The notes beneath the pieces were generated by a model, which did not search any database, had not been told where the DNA came from, and saw only the letters and a program-made list of their open reading frames with translations. From Ureibacillus sp. (GTDB lineage: Bacteria > Bacillota > Bacilli > Bacillales_A > Planococcaceae): a stretch of 61,012 nucleotides of DNA. Of this stretch, positions 53,066-61,012 are shown piece after piece. The position numbers and the translations under genes are program-made. Position 1 is the stretch's first letter. Each line of letters starts with the position of its first letter. The stretch is taken from assembly GCA_031178355.1 (NCBI GenBank), contig JAPSJC010000009.1:1-61012 (forward strand), given 5' to 3'.

Positions 53066-54592
53066 ATGGAAACAATCTCATATCTATTAGATGGATTCGC
53101 TGTTGCATTTCAATTTCATAATATAATGTTTGCACTAGTTGGTGTAATCATAGGTACTGCAGTCGGAGTACTTCCTGGTATTGGACCTATGAGTGGTGTT
53201 GCCTTATTAATTCCAGTTACAGCAACATTAACATCTGGTATGCCAACGGAAGCTGCTGCTGCTAGTTCAATTATACTTCTAGCAGGAGTGTATTACGGTG
53301 CCATGTATGGAGGATCTACAACGTCAATTTTAATCAATACTCCAGGAGAATCTTCTTCAGTTGTAACAGCACTGGATGGTTATCAAATGGCTCAGCAAGG
53401 ACGTGCAGGGGCAGCGCTATCGATTGCTGCGATTGGCTCTTTTGCTGCTGGTATTATTTCTCTAATAGGATTAATTTTATTAGCAAAACCACTATCTGAT
53501 TTAGCATTACAATTTGGACCTGCTGAATATTTTTCACTAATGTTATTAGGTCTATGTGCTGTAAGTGGTCTTGCAGGGAAATCAATGACAAAAGCGTTAA
53601 TTATGACTGTAGTTGGGCTAATGCTTGGAACAGTTGGAATTGATATTGTATCAGGTATTGCACGATTTACATATGATCAACCAGTATTATATGGTGGATT
53701 TGAATTTTTAACGATTGCCGTAGGGTTATTTGCATTAGGAGAAGTATTTAAAACGATATTAGAAGAAGACGGTAGCGCTCAATCTGTTACAAAAATTAAG
53801 CGAATTTTACCGACAAAGCAAGATTTAAAAGATAGCGCAATGCCAATTACGAGAGGTTCCCTGTTAGGTTTTTTTATCGGGGTTTTACCTGGAGCAGGAG
53901 CTTCAATAGCTTCTTTCTTTTCATATATTACAGAGAAAAAGTTAAGTAAGAATCCGGATTCATTCGGTAAGGGAAATATCGCGGGTGTTGCTGGGCCAGA
54001 GTCAGCAAACAACGCTGCCTCTGGTGGAGCAATGATTCCTTTATTAACATTAGGAATACCTGGTTCAGGGACTACCGCTATTTTGATGGGTGCATTTATC
54101 ATGTACAATGTTCAGCCAGGTCCACTATTATTTGATGATCATCCTGAAGTTGCTTGGGGATTGATAGCAAGTATGTTTATAGGAAATTTAATCTTATTAT
54201 TATTAAATATGCCGTTAGTTAAAGTTTTTGCAAAAATAATTCAAACACCTCAAAAGTATTTATTACCAATTATTATTGCTATTTCGTTCTTTGGAGTATA
54301 TGCGGTACAATATACTACTTTTGATTTGTATTTACTTATTACTTGTGGATTTTTAGGGTATATTTTAACAAAACATGATTACCCTGTTGCGCCGCTAGTA
54401 CTTGCGTTAGTACTTGGACCAATGCTTGAAAATAATATGAGACGAGCGTTAACAATTTCAAATGGCGATTGGAGCATATTTATTACTCAACCACTTTCTT
54501 TACTATTTATTTTAATAGCAGTTGCTTGGATTATAGTACCAATCATACTTAAGCTTATAGGACGTAAAGTAATTGTAACGGATGAAGGATAA
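53066..54592 (+). CDS. tctA: Tripartite tricarboxylate transporter large membrane subunit (TctA family)
   Basis: A 508-residue polytopic permease of the TctA family with about 12 hydrophobic segments. Two inverted-repeat style motifs are visible, VGVLPGIGPMSGVALLIP (about 33-50) and IGVLPGAGASIASFFSY (about 270-286). STTSILINTPGESSSVVTALDGYQMA is also characteristic, as is PLLTLGIPGSGTTA. It is the ion-coupled transport subunit. It follows tctB by 18 bp with AAAGGGGGGAC. Confidence 0.93.
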   Translation: METISYLLDGFAVAFQFHNIMFALVGVIIGTAVGVLPGIGPMSGVALLIPVTATLTSGMPTEAAAASSIILLAGVYYGAMYGGSTTSILINTPGESSSVVTALDGYQMAQQGRAGAALSIAAIGSFAAGIISLIGLILLAKPLSDLALQFGPAEYFSLMLLGLCAVSGLAGKSMTKALIMTVVGLMLGTVGIDIVSGIARFTYDQPVLYGGFEFLTIAVGLFALGEVFKTILEEDGSAQSVTKIKRILPTKQDLKDSAMPITRGSLLGFFIGVLPGAGASIASFFSYITEKKLSKNPDSFGKGNIAGVAGPESANNAASGGAMIPLLTLGIPGSGTTAILMGAFIMYNVQPGPLLFDDHPEVAWGLIASMFIGNLILLLLNMPLVKVFAKIIQTPQKYLLPIIIAISFFGVYAVQYTTFDLYLLITCGFLGYILTKHDYPVAPLVLALVLGPMLENNMRRALTISNGDWSIFITQPLSLLFILIAVAWIIVPIILKLIGRKVIVTDEG

Positions 54593-54624
54593 ATTTGAAT
54601 AATCACATAGCTTTATAGATTTTT

Positions 54625-54652
54625 GGTGGCCGAAATGGTCACTTTTTTTATT
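54625..54652 (+). terminator. Terminator after tctA
   Basis: GTGGCC pairs with GGTCAC (one wobble) around GAAAT, followed by TTTTTTT. Confidence 0.7.
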
Positions 54653-54770
54653 TTTTCCATGATCTGAGGAAATGTCTACTTCAAAAGCTATTTTGTACAA
54701 TCAGTAGATTTTTATTTTTCAGTGATAGACATATAGTCAATAGGAGGCGTAAAATATCGTTTATGGGGAG

Positions 54771-55268
54771 GTGAATGGCATTTTAAAGGAATCATTACAA
54801 TCTAAGATCATTCGAGCTATTCGTACTGTTTTACAAATAATGATATTATTTGCATTTCAATATATAGGTGTCTTAATTACTTCAGTAACTAAAATACCAT
54901 TACCTCCAAGCATTATTGGATTTATTTTATTATTTATTTGTTTACTGCTCCAATGGATAAAAGTTGATTTTATTCGTGATGGGGCTAGTTTTTTAATTAG
55001 CTCTATGTTAATTTTTTATATTCCTCCTTTGATAGGGATCATCGAATATCCTCAATTATTGTCTCTAACTGGGATTAGTTTATTTGGTGCGGTCATAATA
55101 AGTACACTTTTTTCACTATTAATGACTAGTTATTTAAGCCAAAAAATAGAGAAAAAAGAAGAGTTGCTAAAACTGAGATCTACTAAAGTTGAAGAAACAA
55201 ACGAAATATTAAATGAACAGGATAAGAAAGGAGAAGAGGAAGTTGAACGTAATTTTATCAATCATTAG
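54771..55268 (+). CDS. lrgA: CidA/LrgA family membrane protein (possible pyruvate-uptake subunit)
   Basis: A protein of about 165 residues with four hydrophobic segments and the CidA/LrgA signature IPLPPSIIGFILLFICLLLQW. A charged C-terminal tail of about 45 residues is longer than usual. Once called holin-like, LrgAB-type pairs such as B. subtilis PftAB transport pyruvate. No ATG is in place: the frame opens with GTG at 54771, which overlaps a GGGGAGG ribosome site, and an ATT at 54780 would be better spaced. It overlaps lrgB. Confidence 0.78.
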   Translation: MNGILKESLQSKIIRAIRTVLQIMILFAFQYIGVLITSVTKIPLPPSIIGFILLFICLLLQWIKVDFIRDGASFLISSMLIFYIPPLIGIIEYPQLLSLTGISLFGAVIISTLFSLLMTSYLSQKIEKKEELLKLRSTKVEETNEILNEQDKKGEEEVERNFINH

Positions 55269-55920
55269 CACTATTATCGTTTATTTACTAATGGCTAAGG
55301 TTTATAAGCGTTTTAATTACCCTTTCCTGATTCCGGTTGTAACAGCTTCTGTTTTCTTAATTGTTGCACTTCTAGTTCTGGATATACCTTATGCGGTTTA
55401 TATGGAAGGTGGAAAGTGGTTACAACATTTATTAGGTCCTGCTATTGTTGGTCTTGCCTATCCTCTGTACAATCAACGACATCTATTAATAAAATACAAA
55501 TATAGTATTCTATCTGGTTTATTCATAGCTATGATGAGTGGGTTAATTAGTGTATATGTATTGTTAGTTTTATTAAATGTTGAAAAAGAGTTGATTTTAA
55601 CAGCATTACCTAAATCTTTAACCACACCGATTGCGATGCAAGTAAGTGAAACGATAGGTGGGATTGCACCTCTTACAGCGGCTCTAGTAATGATAGCGGG
55701 GTTCACCGGTGCAATTTTTGGCCCCTATATCTATAAACTAGCAAAAATAAACTCGGCTATTAGTCGTGGGGTTTCAATGGGAAGTACTAGTCATGGGGTT
55801 GGTATTTCGAAACTAAATGAATATGGCGAAGAGGATTTATCTATTGGTTCAGTTTCAATGAGTCTTAGTGCGGTTCTTGGGGCAGTCATCTGTCCTATTT
55901 TTGCCCTAATAATTTCATAA
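55243..55920 (+). CDS. lrgB: CidB/LrgB family membrane protein (possible pyruvate-uptake subunit)
   Basis: A 225-residue membrane protein of the LrgB/CidB family with about six hydrophobic segments. The family blocks LPKSLTTPIAMQVSETIGGI and SRGVSMGSTSHGVGISK near the C-terminus are present. The start is probably TTG at 55243, with AAAGGAG nine bases before it, overlapping the end of lrgA by 26 bases. With the pdh operon and carboxylate transport genes on one side, pyruvate uptake as in PftAB is a reasonable inference, but a role in cell lysis or overflow control is not excluded. Confidence 0.85.
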   Translation: MNVILSIISTIIVYLLMAKVYKRFNYPFLIPVVTASVFLIVALLVLDIPYAVYMEGGKWLQHLLGPAIVGLAYPLYNQRHLLIKYKYSILSGLFIAMMSGLISVYVLLVLLNVEKELILTALPKSLTTPIAMQVSETIGGIAPLTAALVMIAGFTGAIFGPYIYKLAKINSAISRGVSMGSTSHGVGISKLNEYGEEDLSIGSVSMSLSAVLGAVICPIFALIIS

Positions 55921-55951
55921 AGTACCAGAATAAATGAATAATACAAATACA

Positions 55952-56005
55952 GAAAAAGCGGTAATCAAACAGTTTAGAAGAAACTATTTGAATTGCCGCT
56001 TTTTA
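55952..56005. terminator. Bidirectional terminator between lrgB and speA
   Basis: AAAAAGCGGTAAT and CAAACAGTTT pair with AAACTATTTG and ATTGCCGCTTTTT, giving a very long stem with A/T runs at both ends. Confidence 0.9.
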
Positions 56006-56006
56006 A

Positions 56007-57476
56007 CTAAAATATTGGTTTACGTTCTTTAATAACTTTAATATTTTTTAAAGTTGGATCTTCAGGACCTTGCACTGGAAGACCAGCATCGATATTCATT
56101 TGGATATATTTAATATTATCTTCTGCAATAATTTCCCCAGGAATAAATATAGGAATTCCTGGTGGATATACCATGATAAATTCGGCGCAAATATACCCAG
56201 CAGCTTCGCTTATTGGTATCATTTCAGTTTGAGCATAAAATGCATTTCTAGGTGACATTGCTAAAGCGGGAATATCAGGAAGTCTAACATTTGATTCAAC
56301 CACAGTAGCTTCTGAATCATAAGCTTGAGACATACGTTGTAATGCGTTAATTAATAGGTTAACTTCTTTTTTCGTATCCCCTAAAGTAATAATACAAAGT
56401 ATATTATAAAGGTCAGATAATTCAACCTCAATATTTGCATTATGTCGTAACCATTCCTCAGCTTGATGACCAGTAATACCTAAATCTTTTACACTAATTA
56501 ATAATTTAGTTGGATCCATATCAAATGTAGCAGACGAATTAAGCTTTTCACGTCCAGCACATTTCAAATGTGGAATTTTATTAATACGTTTTCGTGCATC
56601 TTTTGCAAGTCGAATAGCATTATCAATTAGTTCATATCCGCTGACCGCTAATTGGCGTCTAGCAGTGTCTAATGAAGCTAAAATTGGATATGAAGTTGAA
56701 GTTGTTGTTAACATTGAAAATACTGATTGTACACGATTAATTGATACAAGACCTTCACGAACATTTAGTACAGAACTTTGTGTCATTGAACCCCCAAGCT
56801 TATGAACACTGGTAGCAGCCATATCTGCACCAGCTTGCATAGCTGAAATAGGAAGTTCATCATGAAACTTTATATGAACACCATGCGCTTCGTCTACAAC
56901 AACAGGGATATTGCGTCCATGAGCAATATCAACAATTTTTTTCAAGTCCGCTGCAAATCCAAAATAAGTAGGGTTGATCACAAGCACTGCTTTTGCATCT
57001 GGATACGTATTCAATGCTTTTTCAACTGCTTCAGCTGAAATACCATGGGAAATGCCATAGTACGTATCAATTTCCGGAGCAATAAAAATAGGGATGGCAC
57101 CTGCTAAAACGATCGCTGACATGATTGATTTATGAACATTTCGTGGAACGATTATTTTATCTCCAGGACCAACAACAGTCAGTATCATTGTCATGATGGC
57201 GCCACTAGTTCCTTGAACGGAGAAAAATGTATGGTCAGCACCAAAGGCTTCAGCAGCTAATTTTTGTGCTTCTTTAATGACACCTTTAGGTGAGTGTAAA
57301 TCATCTAGTGGAGCAATGTTAATTAAATCAATTGATAAAACGTTGTCGCCGACAAACTCTCGAAAAGCACTATCCATACCTTGACCTTTTTTATGTCCAG
57401 GGATATGAAATTGGATTGGGTGTCTATTTCGATGTTTGAGTAATGCGTCGAACAAAGGAGTTTCTAACTGTGACAA
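56007..57476 (-). CDS. speA: Arginine decarboxylase (SpeA, Orn/Lys/Arg decarboxylase family)
   Basis: A 489-residue PLP-dependent fold-I decarboxylase, very like B. subtilis SpeA, which converts arginine to agmatine for polyamine synthesis. The N-terminal block QFHIPGHKKGQGMD, the PLP-binding VVVDEAHGVH, the Schiff-base Lys in TSVHKLGGSMTQSS and the C-terminal YPPGIPIFIPGE are seen. The frame starts with GTG at 57488, but the B. subtilis protein begins MSQ-ETPL and the TTG at 57476, nine bases after GAGGTG, gives exactly that N-terminus. Lysine or ornithine specificity cannot be fully excluded by eye. Confidence 0.9.
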   Translation of the reverse strand: MSQLETPLFDALLKHRNRHPIQFHIPGHKKGQGMDSAFREFVGDNVLSIDLINIAPLDDLHSPKGVIKEAQKLAAEAFGADHTFFSVQGTSGAIMTMILTVVGPGDKIIVPRNVHKSIMSAIVLAGAIPIFIAPEIDTYYGISHGISAEAVEKALNTYPDAKAVLVINPTYFGFAADLKKIVDIAHGRNIPVVVDEAHGVHIKFHDELPISAMQAGADMAATSVHKLGGSMTQSSVLNVREGLVSINRVQSVFSMLTTTSTSYPILASLDTARRQLAVSGYELIDNAIRLAKDARKRINKIPHLKCAGREKLNSSATFDMDPTKLLISVKDLGITGHQAEEWLRHNANIEVELSDLYNILCIITLGDTKKEVNLLINALQRMSQAYDSEATVVESNVRLPDIPALAMSPRNAFYAQTEMIPISEAAGYICAEFIMVYPPGIPIFIPGEIIAEDNIKYIQMNIDAGLPVQGPEDPTLKNIKVIKERKPIF

Positions 57477-57620
57477 CGCAGGTACCACCTCACTTTTCTT
57501 AATTTCAAAACAAGAAGAATTATAACACCTCTTGGCCTTTGTGACTATAAAAAAATAAAGGAAAATTAAATTCTATTGGAGAAAGGTTATATATAGGGAC
57601 TTTTAACGGGGGGAATCAAT

Positions 57621-58580
57621 ATGAAATGGGATACAAGAGTTACAAAATTACTAGGTATAAAATATCCAATAATACAAGGTGGCCTCGCATACCTAGCTTA
57701 CTCAGAACTAGCCGCAGCTGTTTCTGAAGCAGGGGGCTTGGGTCAAATTACTGCCTTAAGTTTAAAATCTCCAGAAGCGTTACGTGAAGAAATTCAAAAA
57801 GTACGATTGAAAACAGATAAACCTTTTGGTGTAAATTTTGCATTTGGTAATTACGGAAAAGGCTATGAGGGAATGGTTCAAGTTGCAATCGAAGAAAAAG
57901 TACCAGTTGTGTCAATGACTGGTGGAAATCCAGCACCTCTCTTTAAAATGTTAGAAGGAACAGATTGTAAAAAGTTAGTTTTAGTTGCAGCTCGCAGACA
58001 AGCACAAAAAGCAGAGGAACTTGGGGCGGATGCTGTCATGGTTGTTGGGCAAGAGGGCGGTGGACATTTAGGACGAGATGATGTCGGTACAATGGTGTTA
58101 GTACCACAAGTTGTAGATAGTGTTTCGATTCCTGTCATAGCTTCTGGTGGTATTGGGGACGGTCGTGGGTGGATGGCAGCTCATGCCCTTGGAGCAGAAG
58201 GAATAGAGATGGGTACAAGATTTATCGCGACGAAAGAATGTGTACATGCATCAGGAGCTTATATTGCCGCATTATTAAAAAGTAGTGAAACAGATACTAC
58301 AATCATTAAACGATCCATTGGGACACCTGCACGTGCTTTAAAAAGCGAATTTACAGACAAAATTCTAGAAATAGAAACGAAAACTCCTACGTATGAAGCT
58401 TTAAAATCCTTTATTAGTGGCGATGCAAATAAAAAGTTGATTTATGATGGGGATGAGACAAACGGTTTCGGTTGGGCAGGTCAAGTAACAGGAATGATCA
58501 AGGATGTTCCTTCTGTATCTGAATTAATTCAACGAATGGTTGCACAAGCGGAGCAAATACGTTTAAAATGGGGTCAATAA
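57621..58580 (+). CDS. Nitronate monooxygenase family flavoprotein
   Basis: A 319-residue TIM-barrel FMN protein of the nitronate monooxygenase / FabK-like family. Seen are YPIIQGGLAYLAYSELAAAV, the FMN-binding VVGQEGGGHLGRDDVGTM with the conserved His, and IPVIASGGIGDGRGWMAAHA with the phosphate-binding ALGAEGIEMGTRF. It probably oxidises alkyl nitronates; the FabK enoyl-ACP reductase activity belongs to the same superfamily, so it is an alternative. GGGGGGAA precedes the ATG. It is divergent from speA and 44 bp upstream of yktA. Confidence 0.85.
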   Translation: MKWDTRVTKLLGIKYPIIQGGLAYLAYSELAAAVSEAGGLGQITALSLKSPEALREEIQKVRLKTDKPFGVNFAFGNYGKGYEGMVQVAIEEKVPVVSMTGGNPAPLFKMLEGTDCKKLVLVAARRQAQKAEELGADAVMVVGQEGGGHLGRDDVGTMVLVPQVVDSVSIPVIASGGIGDGRGWMAAHALGAEGIEMGTRFIATKECVHASGAYIAALLKSSETDTTIIKRSIGTPARALKSEFTDKILEIETKTPTYEALKSFISGDANKKLIYDGDETNGFGWAGQVTGMIKDVPSVSELIQRMVAQAEQIRLKWGQ

Positions 58581-58624
58581 AAAGATAAAATTGGGGATAA
58601 TAAAACTAAAAGGCAGGGTTTACT

Positions 58625-58903
58625 ATGGAATACTCTTATCCATTTTCAACTGATTGGACAACTGATGAAATTGTTGGTGTTGTTCAGTTCTTTGAAGGTG
58701 TTGAAAAAGCATATGAAAAAGGAATTAAACGAGAAGATATGTTAGCATTATATAGACGCTTTAAAGAGATTGTTCCTTCTCAAGCTCAAGAAAAGTCTGT
58801 TTTTCGTGAATTTGAAGAAGAAAGTGGTTATGTAAGTTATATAGTAGTAAAACAAGCAAAAGAATTAGAAAATGGACAAATCATTCGAGTTACTAAAAAA
58901 TAA
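58625..58903 (+). CDS. yktA: UPF0223 family protein YktA
   Basis: A 92-residue helical protein of the UPF0223 family, size and sequence as B. subtilis YktA. YSYPFSTDWTTDEIVGVVQFF opens the protein, and the FKEIVPSQAQEK segment is conserved. Its function is unknown. It keeps the speA-yktA-yktB-suhB neighbourhood. A strong terminator follows. Confidence 0.9.
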   Translation: MEYSYPFSTDWTTDEIVGVVQFFEGVEKAYEKGIKREDMLALYRRFKEIVPSQAQEKSVFREFEEESGYVSYIVVKQAKELENGQIIRVTKK

Positions 58904-58904
58904 T

Positions 58905-58951
58905 AAAAAGGATGTGGTTTAGCTTGTGAAAGCAACTACATCCTTTTTTAT
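58905..58951 (+). terminator. Terminator after yktA
   Basis: AAAAAGGATGT pairs with ACATCCTTTTT, with further inner pairing (GTTTAGCTT and AAGCAAC), followed by a T-run. Confidence 0.88.
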
Positions 58952-59080
58952 AAAATATTCAAAATGTTACTGATTTTTTTGTAAAAATAAATAAAGAAAT
59001 TAAGTAGAAAAATGTAATGTTTGCTAATGATTAGTGCATATTAATTATACAACACAAAAAATCAAACTATTAATATTCAG

Positions 59081-59710
59081 CTACTTACCAATCATTACAT
59101 TGTAAATCGGTAAGAGTGTTTCAAATGTATCATCAGCAAGTTTCAAGAAATCATCAGGAGTTAGTTGAACTGCTTCTTCACGAGATATATAACGACCAAC
59201 TAAGAAATCACTTTTCTTCACGTCGCGTAATCTAGTTAGTGCTTGTTCTAATTGACTGTCAAGACCTATTTCTAAAGATATAACTTCTTGAGACATATGA
59301 TTACCTGAAAATATATAATTTTTTGGCAATTTTTTGAACAATTCGTATTGATCAAGAAGTCGTTCTGCCATAACAGTTTTTTGTGGAGCCTCATAAATAA
59401 TCGCTACAATTATGAATAAATATGTGTCCCATAGACCAATTTGAAAATGAGGAAGTGATTTATAACCACGTTTATAGGATGAGAAGGCTACCCAAGAATC
59501 CTTAGGAGGGTTTACAGTTCTTCTTGCATGTTTTGCTATATGTGGAAAAAATTCTTCCCCTAAATTGACACTTAAAAAATTTGAATATCGTTCACCTAAT
59601 AGTTGAAATTTTGGCCGAACAATTGATGTTAAAGCTTCCATTCGTTGTTCTAGACCATCAATAGTGAATACGTCAAAATCTTCTTTTGTCCATTGAATTT
59701 TATTTAGCAT
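59081..59710 (-). CDS. yktB: UPF0637 family protein YktB
   Basis: A 209-residue DUF1054/UPF0637 protein, close to the 212 residues of B. subtilis YktB. The segments LNKIQWTKEDFDVFTIDGL and KDSWVAFSSYKRGYKSLPHFQIG are characteristic. Its function is unknown. A GTG four codons upstream overlaps the AAGGTGGT ribosome site, so the ATG at 59710 is chosen. It is divergent from ykzI. Confidence 0.88.
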   Translation of the reverse strand: MLNKIQWTKEDFDVFTIDGLEQRMEALTSIVRPKFQLLGERYSNFLSVNLGEEFFPHIAKHARRTVNPPKDSWVAFSSYKRGYKSLPHFQIGLWDTYLFIIVAIIYEAPQKTVMAERLLDQYELFKKLPKNYIFSGNHMSQEVISLEIGLDSQLEQALTRLRDVKKSDFLVGRYISREEAVQLTPDDFLKLADDTFETLLPIYNVMIGK

Positions 59711-59823
59711 TTTTAGTACCACCTTTCAAAAACAGTGTTTATTTTCTGAAGTTTTTGGGAAAAATCTTGTAACAATAGCTTTTCGTGAAAAAGTTTTCTA
59801 ATTAGGAAAGGGAAGTGATTCAT

Positions 59824-60021
59824 ATGAAACAGATGATAAAAATTATACGTAAAGTCGACATTGAAAAGCAATACGAACATGTTTTACGTTTAGAACTTGA
59901 TTATGAATTAGCCTCACTTTATTCCGCTATGCAAGAGAATGATGAGACAGAGATGGAGAAATGTAAAAAACGCCTAAAGGAGATCCAAGACGAGTTAGAT
60001 GGTCTTCACGCGTATGTATGA
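59824..60021 (+). CDS. ykzI: Small charged helical protein (YkzI-like)
   Basis: A 65-residue protein, nearly all predicted helix, rich in Glu and Lys (ALEL-type heptads in YEHVLRLELDYELASLY, then KCKKRLKEIQDEL), suggesting a coiled coil. Its place between yktB and suhB is that of ykzI in B. subtilis. Its function is unknown. GGAAAGGGAAGTG precedes the ATG at 59824; an in-frame GTG nine bases earlier is less likely. Confidence 0.72.
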   Translation: MKQMIKIIRKVDIEKQYEHVLRLELDYELASLYSAMQENDETEMEKCKKRLKEIQDELDGLHAYV

Positions 60022-60037
60022 TAAACTATATACGCAA

Positions 60038-60080
60038 TAAAAATCACTTGCAAACATAAATGCTTGCAAGTGATTTTTTG
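60038..60080 (+). terminator. Terminator after ykzI
   Basis: AAAAATCACTTGCAA pairs perfectly with TTGCAAGTGATTTTT around an ACATAAATGC loop, followed by further T. Confidence 0.92.
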
Positions 60081-60254
60081 TTATAATAAAAGAGGGGTAA
60101 GTGAAAAGATCTTTTGAGGCGACCCTTGAGCTTTGAGGATGGTGACAATTTAAGGTGACCACCGCAGGAGCATATGTTTTGATTGTGACGAAATTTTGCG
60201 ACAGTCACAATAGTCTTCAGCGTTCATTTATTTTAAGAGGTGGTGCGGGGGAGT
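60079..60254 (+). promoter_or_regulatory. suhB: Extended -10 promoter and structured leader of suhB
   Basis: TGTTATAAT (60079-60087) is an extended -10 element right after the ykzI terminator, giving a start near 60094 and a leader of about 160 nt. The leader can form three stems in a row: AGGGGT with ACCCTT (60093-60127), GCTTT/GGAGC enclosing GGTG/CACC (about 60130-60171), and GATTGTGAC with GTCACAAT (60181-60211). No T-run follows them, so any control would act on translation or stability. It matches no riboswitch class that I recognise. Confidence 0.5.
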
Positions 60255-61012
60255 ATGGATATACATCAAATTGACCATTTTGCTAAGGATATGATTTTTG
60301 AAGCTGGTAGGCGAATTCGGGAATCTTTTTCTTACGATATGGTAGTAGAAACTAAATCGGATCCAAATGATTTGGTGACAAATATTGATCGTGAAACAGA
60401 GTTATTCTTTATTGAAACTATTAAAAGTTTACATCCAGATCACAAAATTTTAGGCGAAGAGGGTATGGGTGAGGAAATTGAAAACCTAGAAGGTGCAGTT
60501 TGGATTATAGATCCAATTGATGGGACGATGAATTTCATTAAACAACATCGTCACTTTATGATTACTATTGGCTTTTTTGTGGATGGTGTTGGAAAGTTAG
60601 GCTACATATTTGATGTAATGAAAGAGGATTTATTTTATGCAATAGCTGGGGAAGGTGCTTGGTATAATGACTCGTTATTGCGTAAGTTAAAACCTATTCC
60701 CCTATCTGAGGCGGTAATTGGTATTAATTCAAGCTGGGTTATACCAAATCGTAGAGTGAATCATGAAAAAATTATCGATTTAGTAAGGTCAGTTCGAGGT
60801 ACTCGTTCTTATGGCTCAGCTGCGATGGAAATTGCCTTTGTGGTAAGCGGTAAATTAGATGCTTATATCTCAATGAGGTTATCACCTTGGGATATTGCAG
60901 GAGGTACTATTATTGCGAAAGAAGTAGGAGCAATTGCGACGAACTTTAAAGGAAATGAATCTGATTTGTTATCAACGGATACATTTATTATTGCAAATCC
61001 TTCGATTCATCA
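60255..61012 (+). CDS. suhB: Inositol monophosphatase family protein (SuhB/YktC), cut by the window end
   Basis: An open frame of 252 codons runs off the right edge, so the C-terminus is missing (the family is about 265 residues). Motifs of the Mg-dependent inositol-phosphatase superfamily are present: KILGEEG with the metal Glu, WIIDPIDGTMNFIK, and SPWDIAGGTIIAKE. It hydrolyses inositol phosphates and possibly related sugar phosphates or PAP. GGGGGAG precedes the ATG. It ends the speA-yktA-yktB-ykzI-suhB neighbourhood shared with B. subtilis, and it has a structured leader. Confidence 0.93.
   Translation, partial: MDIHQIDHFAKDMIFEAGRRIRESFSYDMVVETKSDPNDLVTNIDRETELFFIETIKSLHPDHKILGEEGMGEEIENLEGAVWIIDPIDGTMNFIKQHRHFMITIGFFVDGVGKLGYIFDVMKEDLFYAIAGEGAWYNDSLLRKLKPIPLSEAVIGINSSWVIPNRRVNHEKIIDLVRSVRGTRSYGSAAMEIAFVVSGKLDAYISMRLSPWDIAGGTIIAKEVGAIATNFKGNESDLLSTDTFIIANPSIH

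Noticed and set aside
60120-60175. T-box or glycine-riboswitch resemblance (GGTGACC-ACCGC) in the suhB leader
   Set aside because: The T-box core AGGGTGG-ACCGCG and the glycine core are not matched, no specifier stem or terminator is present, and suhB is not a usual target.

Overview
This window is a stretch of a low-GC Gram-positive chromosome from a spore-forming member of the Bacillales. Gene content and order follow the Bacillus subtilis yjc and ykr/yku/ykt neighbourhoods: yjcF-G-H, cbpB(ykuL)-ccpC-dapH-dapL, ykuV, ktrC-rnjA-rpoY-ykrA-def, pdhABCD, speA-yktA-yktB-ykzI-suhB. Several details fit a Lysinibacillus/Solibacillus-type relative (Planococcaceae/Caryophanaceae) better than Bacillus proper. 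These are murE paired with prfC outside a division cluster (as in staphylococci), a ppx-ppk pair, a tripartite tricarboxylate transporter, and 3-hydroxybutyrate genes. The genus is inferred; no rRNA or tRNA gene was seen.

Layout. 1-4 kb: a minus-strand yjcH-yjcG-yjcF operon, a PgpA-family phosphatase, a secreted SNase-type nuclease and two orphan proteins. 4-12 kb: aldehyde dehydrogenase, murE, prfC, an extended SDR and a TrkH/KtrB potassium channel. 12-21.5 kb: amidase, PAS histidine kinase, MarR regulator, lipoprotein, CPBP protease, a group of very small genes including an unlisted Spo0E-like phosphatase, ykwC, an MFS transporter and cheV. 21.7-31 kb: polyphosphate genes, a GGDEF-EAL protein, c-di-AMP receptor cbpB, ccpC and the acetyl-pathway dap genes. 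31-37 kb: 3-hydroxybutyrate dehydrogenase with a GntP permease and an unusual AAA+ regulator, then a drug-efflux-type MFS protein. 37-43.5 kb: ykuV, a methyltransferase, ktrC, rnjA-rpoY, ykrA and def. 43.8-56 kb: the pyruvate dehydrogenase operon, a CitA/DcuS-type two-component system, tctCBA and an lrgAB pair. 56-61 kb: speA, a nitronate monooxygenase, yktA, yktB, ykzI and the start of suhB, which runs off the end.

Functional themes. Carboxylate and central carbon use dominates 31-56 kb (hydroxybutyrate, pyruvate, tricarboxylates, CcpC), with candidate cre (CcpA) sites before cbpB-ccpC, gntP and tctC. Potassium and c-di-AMP appear three times (KtrB/D-like channel, KtrC, CbpB). Cell-wall precursor supply appears as dapH-dapL and an atypical murE.

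The most interesting unexplained items are: a 23-residue strongly cationic amphipathic peptide gene with its own promoter, ribosome site and terminator (41.66-41.79 kb); an AAA+ activator that has lost the sigma-54 GAFTGA loop; a 180-bp multi-hairpin element after dapL; a structured leader before suhB; a MurE with a hybrid substrate motif; and a truncated peptidase S51 remnant before ktrC. No CRISPR array, prophage, IS element or defence island was seen.
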